Shown here: positions 48,415 through 54,422 of the stretch, piece after piece
Layout: the number at the start of each line of letters is the position of its first letter
How positions within the stretch are numbered: the stretch's first letter is position 1
DNA from: Paludibacteraceae bacterium
GTDB taxonomy: Bacteria; Bacteroidota; Bacteroidia; Bacteroidales; Paludibacteraceae
NCBI GenBank assembly: GCA_024400275.1
Contig: JAKSMY010000005.1
Location: 1 to 54,422, forward strand
Direction: 5' to 3'
Length of the DNA: 54,422 nucleotides
Notes under the pieces: model-generated
What the model saw: the letters and a program-made list of their open reading frames with translations, nothing else
Told to the model about the DNA's origin: nothing
The model's database searches: none
Translations under genes and position numbers: made by a program

Positions 48415-49692
48415 TTACTCCTTTACGGGTGTTTTTGGAAACATCAACCAGAAAGCCAAAGCCACAACCAATGCAAAACCTGCAAAGATAAACCATGACA
48501 TCTTCCAACCTTCCCATAATTCCATAGGTGTTGCGCCCATAGTTTGTGGTGTATAAACGAGTTTATTTACCACCATTTGTGCAAGCAGCGTTCCTATCGT
48601 TGCACCAAAACCATTGGTCATCATAACAAACAATCCCTGGGCACTACTGCGTTGAGCAGGGTGCGTTTCTTGATCCACATAGAGTGCCCCCGATATATTG
48701 AAGAAGTCGAAGGCAAAACCATAAACAATACAACTCAACACAAAGAGCAGTACACCGGGGAAACCGGGATTTCCCAAACCGAAGAAACCGAAGCGCATTA
48801 CCCATGCAATCATTGCCATAAACATGACATTCTTGATACCAAATTTTTTAAGGAAGAAAGGAATGGTCAATATGCATAGTGCCTCACAAATCTGCGAAAC
48901 AGAAATCAATATACCGGAGTGCTGTACGCCAAAGGTATCGGCAAACTCCTCAAAGGCAGCAAACGAGCCAAGGAAGGGGTTGGCATAGCCGTTGGTGATT
49001 TGCAGGCACATACCTAACAACATGGAGAAGATGAAGAACAACGCCATCTTTTTCTCTTTGAATAAGGCAAAAGCTTTCAGCCCAAGAGCATCTGTAATGG
49101 ATTGATTGCCCTCTTGTGCTTTCACTTCGCATATAGGTAATGTGAGCGAATAGAGAGCCAAAACGATACTCAGCCCCCCGCTAATGACGAACTGTGCAGG
49201 TGTATCCATCGCTCCTAACAAATCCACAATCCACATCGTCACAATAAAGCCGACCGTTCCGAATACACGAATCGGGGGGAAGTCTTTTACAGTATCCATT
49301 TTTGCCTTAATCAAAGCGTTGAATGCCACCGAATTAGTCAGTGCCAACGTTGGCATAAAGAAACCGACCGATATGGTATAAAGACTAAACAACGGAGCCA
49401 ATTGTACACCTTCACCTGCGCGAAAAGCGTAAATACCGGCAGCAGCCATGAAAAGACCGGCCAAACCATGACACAAGGACAGCACTTTTTGGGCTTGTAT
49501 CCATCTATCTGCCACGATGCCCATAATAGCCGGCATAAAGAGACTCACTATTCCTTGCACCGAATAGAACCAGCCTATACTCGGTCCAAAACCAAATGCG
49601 CCTAAATAGCGACCCATTGAAGTTAAATACGCTCCCCAAACTGCAAATTCGAGGAAATTCATGATAATTAGTCTCAATTTAACGTTTTTCAT
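48415..49692 (-). CDS. NupG-type nucleoside:H+ symporter
   Basis: The protein has 425 residues from the ATG at 49690-49692, with 12 membrane segments. LIIMNFLEFAVWGAYLTSMG, MPAIMGIVADRWI and FPPIRVFGTVGFIVTMW are typical of the NupG/XapB nucleoside transporter family of the MFS. GFAFDFFNISGALYVDQE matches its second half. It imports nucleosides with protons. It starts 2 bp after the prfC stop, so it is co-transcribed with prfC and pheT. Secreted nucleases in the same window could supply substrate, but that link is only inferred. Confidence 0.92.
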   Translation of the reverse strand: MKNVKLRLIIMNFLEFAVWGAYLTSMGRYLGAFGFGPSIGWFYSVQGIVSLFMPAIMGIVADRWIQAQKVLSLCHGLAGLFMAAAGIYAFRAGEGVQLAPLFSLYTISVGFFMPTLALTNSVAFNALIKAKMDTVKDFPPIRVFGTVGFIVTMWIVDLLGAMDTPAQFVISGGLSIVLALYSLTLPICEVKAQEGNQSITDALGLKAFALFKEKKMALFFIFSMLLGMCLQITNGYANPFLGSFAAFEEFADTFGVQHSGILISVSQICEALCILTIPFFLKKFGIKNVMFMAMIAWVMRFGFFGLGNPGFPGVLLFVLSCIVYGFAFDFFNISGALYVDQETHPAQRSSAQGLFVMMTNGFGATIGTLLAQMVVNKLVYTPQTMGATPMELWEGWKMSWFIFAGFALVVALAFWLMFPKTPVKE

Positions 49693-49694
49693 AA

Positions 49695-51227
49695 TCAAAA
49701 CTCACTTGTAAAGTGGAACTTAATATGTTGGTAATCGTTTTGTGCCATGTTAAGGATATACGCACTATCTGCCATAAAGACATCGCGTCCCTCTTTATCG
49801 GTTGCCATATACTGCGCCTTACGAGTCTTGAACGTGCGTAATTCTTCCTCATCGTCGCTCTCCACCCAGCAAGCCTTGTACATCGCCATGTTTTCCCAGC
49901 GGCACTTGGCATTGTATTCATGTTCCAAGCGGTACTGAATCACCTCAAATTGCAGTTGTCCCACCGTACCAATAATCTTGCGGCCGTTGAGTTGGCTGAC
50001 AAACAACTGCGCCACACCTTCGTCCATCAACTGATGGACACCCTTATCGAGTTGTTTCTGCTTCATCGGGTCGGCGTTTTCTATGTATTTGAACATCTCC
50101 GGAGAGAACGAAGGCAGACCTTTGAAATGCAGGTTTTCGCCACTCGTCAGGGTGTCACCTATCTTGAAGTTACCCGTATCGGGCAGACCGACTATATCGC
50201 CGGCAAACGCCTCATCGACGGTCTCTTTCTTCTGTGCCATAAAGCATGTTGGAGCCGAGAAACGCATCTGCTGGTCCTTACGAACGTGCTTGTAATAGAC
50301 ATTACGCTCAAACTTGCCGCTACATATCTTGAAGAAAGCGATACAACTGCGGTGGTTGGGGTCCATGTTGGCGTGTATCTTGAAGCAGAAACCTGTAAAC
50401 TTATCCTCCATCGGCTCAACCTTGCGCTCCACAGCCTCAATAGGTCTTGGCGACGGAGCATGCTCAACGAAGAAGTCCAGCAGTTCTTGCACACCGATAG
50501 TCTTATAGGCGCTGCCAAAGAAAACTGGTGCCAAATTGCCGGCAAGATAAGCCTGTTCGTCAAACTCAGGGTAGATAGAAATCAAGTCTTTGTTTTCATC
50601 CGACAAGAATCTATCAGCTCCGGCGTTCTGACTTCCTACAGCGTAGCGGTCAAACAGCGCAGCGGTCGTAAACTTCAGTCCTTGTCCGTCCGTCCACGTG
50701 ACAGGTGTAACGGCTATTCCGAGTTCCTGCTCCACATCGTCCATCAAGTCAAAGGGGTCTTTACCCTCGCGGTCCATTTTGTTCATAAAGACCATCACGG
50801 GTGTCTTACGCATACGGCACACTTCCATCAGTCGGCGTGTCTGCGTTTCCACACCCTTGGCACTATCTATCACGATGATAACACTATCCACCGCCGTCAG
50901 CGTACGGAAAGTATCCTCGGCAAAGTCTTGGTGACCCGGGGTATCAAGGATATTGATATGATAAATCGTGGAGTTCTCGCCTCCGGAGGCTCTCCGGTAG
51001 TCGAAACCCATCACGGACGTGGCAACCGATATACCACGCTGTTTCTCTATCTCCATCCAGTCACTGGTGGCGGTCTTTTTTATCTTGTTGGACTTGACGG
51101 CACCTGCCACATGAATAGCACCGCCGTACAGAAGCAGTTTTTCCGTCAGTGTCGTCTTACCTGCATCGGGGTGACTGATGATGGCGAACGTACGCCGTCT
51201 TAATATCTCATCAACGTAGTTTGGCAT
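49695..51227 (-). CDS. prfC: Peptide chain release factor 3 with small insert
   Basis: The protein has 510 residues from the ATG at 51225-51227 (MPNYVDEILRRRTFAIISHP), overlapping the pheT end by 17 bp. This GTPase recycles RF1/RF2 from the ribosome. G motifs are SHPDAGKTT, DTPGHQDF and MNKMDREG. The RF3 C-terminal region follows (VGQLQFEVIQYRLEHEYNAK). Residues ~74-84 (DYRRASGGENST) between the switch I part and NILDTPG are longer than in most RF3. They are coded by two 11-bp units at 50976-50997, containing the palindrome GCCTCCGGAGGC. Confidence 0.95.
   Translation of the reverse strand: MPNYVDEILRRRTFAIISHPDAGKTTLTEKLLLYGGAIHVAGAVKSNKIKKTATSDWMEIEKQRGISVATSVMGFDYRRASGGENSTIYHINILDTPGHQDFAEDTFRTLTAVDSVIIVIDSAKGVETQTRRLMEVCRMRKTPVMVFMNKMDREGKDPFDLMDDVEQELGIAVTPVTWTDGQGLKFTTAALFDRYAVGSQNAGADRFLSDENKDLISIYPEFDEQAYLAGNLAPVFFGSAYKTIGVQELLDFFVEHAPSPRPIEAVERKVEPMEDKFTGFCFKIHANMDPNHRSCIAFFKICSGKFERNVYYKHVRKDQQMRFSAPTCFMAQKKETVDEAFAGDIVGLPDTGNFKIGDTLTSGENLHFKGLPSFSPEMFKYIENADPMKQKQLDKGVHQLMDEGVAQLFVSQLNGRKIIGTVGQLQFEVIQYRLEHEYNAKCRWENMAMYKACWVESDDEEELRTFKTRKAQYMATDKEGRDVFMADSAYILNMAQNDYQHIKFHFTSEF
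50976..50997. repeat. Two 11-bp units inside prfC
   Basis: CTCGCCTCCGG and AGGCTCTCCGG, overlapping the palindrome GCCTCCGGAGGC (50979-50990). It encodes RRASGGEN just before the GTPase G3 motif. Confidence 0.65.
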
Positions 51228-53757
51228 TGAATTTTTCCTCAAAGGCTTTTTGTAAACGACTCATGATATTTTCTATCTGCTTGTCTTTAAGCGTATCTTC
51301 CTTGTCTTGCAGTACGAAACGGAGGGCATAACTCTTTTTGCCCTCTTCAAGATTCTTGCCCTCATAGACATCGAATAGCGACACCGCCTTCAGCAGTTTA
51401 TGTTCCACCTCCTTGGCAACTTTTTCCAAGTCGGCAAACAGCACATTCTTATCTACCAACAGGGCAAAGTCGCGCTCCACTTCAGGGAACTTAGGCAGGT
51501 CTTCTATCACGGGTTTATACTGCTTGTTGGCTTTGACAAGGGTCTCCCAATACAAATCGGCATAATAGACAGGGTTATCTATATCAAACTGCTTACATAG
51601 CGAGGGAGCCACAATAGCCATATAGCCGAGTGTAACGCCGTTAGGTTGCTTGATAACCAGCCCGTCGCTAAAGCACTTGACGATACCGCAGCATGACTCT
51701 TTTTCGGGCATTACTGCCGGCTCCAGCACCAGTTTGCTGATATTCACACCCAACCGGCGGAGGATATTGTTCACGTAGGCGTGCAGTTGGTAGAAGGATG
51801 CCTGTTCGCTCTTTCCTATCCAACTCATCGGATGCTTGTTTCCGGTCAGCCATAAACCTAAATGCTGCTCCTCGCTGTATTGTTGAATAGGCTCAAAATC
51901 ATCGTGCATTGTGCATTGTCCACCATCAACCTTATTGAAGTGGTAGCAATGCCCGAACTCATAAAACTTCAGGTCGCTTTTTTTGCGGTTCACATTACGC
52001 TGAATACTCTCCAATCCACCAAAGAGCAAGGTCTGGCGCATTACGCCCAAGTCTTGACTCAGCGGATTCATTATTTTGACGCACGAGTTCAGCCATTCGT
52101 CTTTGTAGTAGGATACTTTGGTCAAACTGTTGTTCAGTATCTCGTTGAAGCCCTGTGCGGTCAGTTGTTCGCTCACTTTGACCTGCAACTTGACGGGATC
52201 CGGCTTAAGGCCGTAGCATAAACCTGTATTCAGTTTTTCAGGAAATTCGATGTTGTTGTAACCGTATATACGCAGTATATCTTCCACTACGTCACATGGG
52301 CGTTGCACATCTACGCGGTAGGCAGGCACCGTCACTTTCCATCCGCCTTCAACACGCGTGTATTGCATCTCCAAGGCACCCATGATAGTCTCTATCTGCT
52401 GCTGACCTAATTGCTTACCAATCAGGCCATCGACATACTTCTCCTGCAAATCGACCTCAAATCCCGGGAACACCCCACCGTGCATTGTGCATTGTCCACC
52501 GTCAACCACATCTACCACATCCATGGATATTTCGCCCCCTGCCACCTCTTGAATCAGCAGGGCGCAACGTTGAAGAACGTATAAGGTATTATTAGGGTCG
52601 CAGCCGCGCTCATAACGGAACGAAGCATCTGTAGATAACTGGTGGCGACGTGCCGTCTTGCGAATGCAGACGGGGTCGAAGTAAGCACTCTCCAAGAAAA
52701 TATTGGTGGTGTTTTCCGTTACGCCGCTATCCTGACCGCCAAACACGCCGGCTATACACATCGGCTCTTGGGCATTCCAAATCATCAGGTCAGCGGCTGA
52801 CATGGTGCGCTCAATGCCGTCTAAAGTGATGAATTTCTGTCCTTCGGTAGCGTTTTTTACGATAACCTGTTTTCCTTTTATCTTGTCGGCATCGAAAGCA
52901 TGCAGGGCTTGTCCCATCTCGTGCAGCACGAAGTTGGTCACATCAACCACATTGTTGATAGGACGGAGACCTATCGTTTGCAACGCTGTCTTGAGCCAGT
53001 CCGGAGATTCTTTTACCGTTACCCCTTTGATGGTTACGCCCGTGTAACGGGGACAGGCCTTGGTATTCTCCACTTGTACCTCTATCGGCAGTGCCTGACT
53101 CTGTACCTTGAATGCCGACACATCGGGCTTATGCAATTCTAAACCTGTTAAACCCGCTAAACCTGTTAAACCTGCTAAACTTGCATAGTGTGCGTATAAA
53201 TCGCGTGCTACGCCATAGTGGCTGGCACCGTCGCTACGGTTGGGAGTAATATCCACTTCAATCACCGTATCGTCCTCCACGTGGAAATACTCGCGTGCCG
53301 GCATGCCGACAGGTGTATCGGCAGGCAACACCATAATGCCCTCATGGCTATTGCCTACGCCTATTTCGTCTTCGGCACATATCATGCCCAAACTCTCTTC
53401 CCCGCGTATCTTGCCGCGTTTGATAGTGAAGCACTCGTCGCCCGAGTAGAGTTTGGTACCTATTGTGGCAACGATGACTTTCTGTCCGGCAGCCACATTA
53501 GGAGCTCCGCATACTATTTGTATCGGGTCTTCGTTGGGGGCAATGCGTGTAGTGGTAATATGCAGGTGATCACTATTGGGGTGGGGCACGCAAGTAACCA
53601 CTTCACCCACTACCAGACCTTCCAATCCGCCACGGATAGACTCTACTTTTTCTATGGTTCCGACTTCCAAACCGATACTGGTTAAAATCTTTGCTACTGT
53701 TTCGGCATCATCTGTCAGATTGATGTACCGTTTCAGCCATTTATACGATATATTCAT
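51211..53757 (-). CDS. pheT: Phenylalanyl-tRNA synthetase beta chain with three repeat-derived inserts
   Basis: The protein has 848 residues, about 25-30 more than usual for this type. The N-terminal tRNA-binding domain shows VVGEVVTCVPHPNSDHLHIT, and the B3/B4 core shows DITPNRSDGASHYGVARDLY. The B5 domain and the C-terminal anticodon-binding FDX-ACB domain (PKFPEVERDFALLVDKNVLF, YALRFVLQD) are present. Inserts are residues ~192-206 (SLAGLTGLAGLTGLE, five 9-bp units), ~417-427 and ~609-619, both containing VDGGQCTMH. pheS is not adjacent. The promoter at 53787-53819 drives pheT-prfC-transporter. Confidence 0.96.
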   Translation of the reverse strand: MNISYKWLKRYINLTDDAETVAKILTSIGLEVGTIEKVESIRGGLEGLVVGEVVTCVPHPNSDHLHITTTRIAPNEDPIQIVCGAPNVAAGQKVIVATIGTKLYSGDECFTIKRGKIRGEESLGMICAEDEIGVGNSHEGIMVLPADTPVGMPAREYFHVEDDTVIEVDITPNRSDGASHYGVARDLYAHYASLAGLTGLAGLTGLELHKPDVSAFKVQSQALPIEVQVENTKACPRYTGVTIKGVTVKESPDWLKTALQTIGLRPINNVVDVTNFVLHEMGQALHAFDADKIKGKQVIVKNATEGQKFITLDGIERTMSAADLMIWNAQEPMCIAGVFGGQDSGVTENTTNIFLESAYFDPVCIRKTARRHQLSTDASFRYERGCDPNNTLYVLQRCALLIQEVAGGEISMDVVDVVDGGQCTMHGGVFPGFEVDLQEKYVDGLIGKQLGQQQIETIMGALEMQYTRVEGGWKVTVPAYRVDVQRPCDVVEDILRIYGYNNIEFPEKLNTGLCYGLKPDPVKLQVKVSEQLTAQGFNEILNNSLTKVSYYKDEWLNSCVKIMNPLSQDLGVMRQTLLFGGLESIQRNVNRKKSDLKFYEFGHCYHFNKVDGGQCTMHDDFEPIQQYSEEQHLGLWLTGNKHPMSWIGKSEQASFYQLHAYVNNILRRLGVNISKLVLEPAVMPEKESCCGIVKCFSDGLVIKQPNGVTLGYMAIVAPSLCKQFDIDNPVYYADLYWETLVKANKQYKPVIEDLPKFPEVERDFALLVDKNVLFADLEKVAKEVEHKLLKAVSLFDVYEGKNLEEGKKSYALRFVLQDKEDTLKDKQIENIMSRLQKAFEEKFNAKLR
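51904..51931. repeat. Four 7-bp units inside pheT, copy 1
   Basis: Plus strand: GTGCATT, GTGCATT, GTCCACC, ATCAACC. On the gene strand it encodes VDGGQCTMH. It differs by one base from 52480-52507. Confidence 0.92.
52480..52507. repeat. Four 7-bp units inside pheT, copy 2
   Basis: Plus strand: GTGCATT, GTGCATT, GTCCACC, GTCAACC. It encodes VDGGQCTMH in the same frame as copy 1. Confidence 0.92.
53139..53183. repeat. Five 9-bp units inside pheT
   Basis: CTAAACCTG, TTAAACCCG, CTAAACCTG, TTAAACCTG and CTAAACTTG: 45 bp, 15 codons, encoding SLAGLTGLAGLTGLE. Same unit family as 38804-38863. Confidence 0.93.
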
Positions 53758-53786
53758 AATAAAACCCTATTTATCCAAATTGGTCC

Positions 53787-53819
53787 GCAAAAGTACAAAA
53801 AAAAAATGATATATGCAAA
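53787..53819 (-). promoter_or_regulatory. Promoter for pheT-prfC-transporter
   Basis: Minus-strand TTTGC (53815-53819), a 19-bp spacer, then TACTTTTGC (53787-53795), 30 bp before the pheT start. Confidence 0.78.
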
Positions 53820-53856
53820 TTTTTTTACAACTACTTCACTTGCGCCGTCCTATCAA

Positions 53857-54417
53857 CTACCGCCTCGTCTTATCTTTCAAGTCCCAATATATCAGCGTCG
53901 CGCGCCAGTTGCTGATTTTCGCCCAACCTACACTCTCGTAATATGCAAATGATTTCAGGCACGTCAGGTAATCTATCCCTTGCTCCTTGCCGTAACCGTA
54001 CCACTCCTTCCAATTAGGCTTAATAAATTTATCTTTTAAAATCTCTCGCGTGTGCGTGTGGGCGCTATTATCACACTCACTCTCTTCTTTATTTTCTTTT
54101 ATTCTTTTTCTTTGGTTACTTTCTTTTTCGGAAACCTCCGCATTTTGCGTTTGCACCTCCGCATTTTGCGTTTGTTTAGACGCATTTTGCGTTTGAGATA
54201 ACGCAATTTGCGTTTGTCCGCCCTTTGTGGCTCGGTAGGTCAATAATCCTTTTATTTGTAGCGAATCCAGCATACGAAGGGCTGTATCACTACTCCCGCA
54301 AAGTGAAAAGTCCGCTAATTCTTGAGCACTACCTTTCCACGGCGCATTTTTGCACAGGTACAGCAGGGCAGAGTAAACCATCGCCTCTCTGCCTTGCAGT
54401 CTCATTTCGTGCATCAT
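53857..54417 (-). CDS. Phage-type winged-helix/replication-like protein (start may lie beyond window)
   Basis: At least 186 residues are seen. The frame stays open to the window edge, so an upstream start is possible. Residues ~5-65 look like a winged helix (REAMVYSALLYLCKNAPWKG, then ELADFSLCGSSDTALRMLDS). Four 7-residue units based on QTQNAEV (~67-95) are followed by a Lys/Glu-rich linker. The C-terminal ~50 residues (FIKPNWKEWYGYGKEQGIDY, then FAYYESVGWAKISNWRATLI) resemble the C-terminal part of phage or mobile-element replication proteins in Bacteroides. It is probably a mobile-element or domesticated gene; function uncertain. Confidence 0.75.
   Translation of the reverse strand: MMHEMRLQGREAMVYSALLYLCKNAPWKGSAQELADFSLCGSSDTALRMLDSLQIKGLLTYRATKGGQTQIALSQTQNASKQTQNAEVQTQNAEVSEKESNQRKRIKENKEESECDNSAHTHTREILKDKFIKPNWKEWYGYGKEQGIDYLTCLKSFAYYESVGWAKISNWRATLIYWDLKDKTRR
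54134..54217. repeat. Four 21-bp units encoding QTQNAEV-type heptapeptides
   Basis: Units 54134-54154, 54155-54175, 54176-54196 and 54197-54217 share CGCATTTTGCGTTTG with small changes. They encode QTQNAEV, QTQNAEV, QTQNASK and QTQIALS. Confidence 0.9.
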
Positions 54418-54422
54418 ATCTG

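Overview
The window reads as chromosomal DNA of a member of the Bacteroidota, most likely order Bacteroidales. The reasons are: promoters of the Bacteroidota type (TTTG near -33 and TAnnTTTG near -7) ahead of many genes; type IX secretion (T9SS)-like C-terminal sorting domains on secreted proteins; a gliding-type GldF permease; a DUF6913 protein; and the character of the secreted Ig-like and PKD proteins. The genus cannot be named from this sequence. There are no rRNA or tRNA genes and no CRISPR arrays or insertion sequences.

Layout. 1-9.2 kb (minus strand): a surface-protein operon in which two IgGFc-binding-domain/PKD proteins flank an OmpA-family protein, then a secreted endonuclease I. 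9.3-16.1 kb (minus): phosphatidylserine synthase and an AmpG-like transporter (overlapping), a secreted propeller-like protein, PpiD and a lipoprotein. 16.2-17.5 kb (plus): infC-rpmI-rplT. 17.5-18.5 kb (minus): dapA, divergent from a plus-strand run of a secreted nuclease, ligA, a DUF6913 protein, a small membrane protein, pepP, nadC, argS and a GH105 hydrolase (18.5-29.0 kb). 29.0-36.6 kb is an accessory island: an MNT/HEPN pair, a 2009-residue Ig-like surface protein, a ParE-type toxin/antitoxin pair and a 49-residue peptide. 36.6-38.7 kb (minus): a short ClpB without its N-domain. 38.8-44.5 kb (plus): glycosyltransferase, SpoIID/LytB protein, BadF-type sugar kinase, murB and murA. 44.6-53.8 kb (minus): phosphoesterase, ftsE, a DUF349 protein, an orphan gldF, a nucleoside transporter, prfC and pheT. 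A phage-type replication-like protein lies at the right edge.

The most striking signal cuts across these genes. The window is sprinkled with very short repeats of several families: tandem arrays with 7-, 9- or 11-bp units, and small palindromes. They lie in intergenic gaps, often touching a start codon. They also lie in frame inside conserved housekeeping genes: dapA, ligA (two), pepP, argS (three), prfC and pheT (three). They form the C-terminus and stop codon of ClpB, and they lie inside the signal-peptide region of the giant surface protein. The host proteins look longer than usual for their families by about the size of the inserts. This resembles the protein-invading palindromic elements of Rickettsia, but with different units. 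It is the best candidate here for an undescribed system.

Gene order suggests the following co-operation. Cell-envelope synthesis is grouped (GlcNAc-type kinase, murB, murA, with SpoIID/LytB nearby). Translation genes are grouped (infC-rpmI-rplT; prfC-pheT). Several secreted proteins carry T9SS-like tails or a shared short C-terminal tail, although no T9SS core gene lies in this window.
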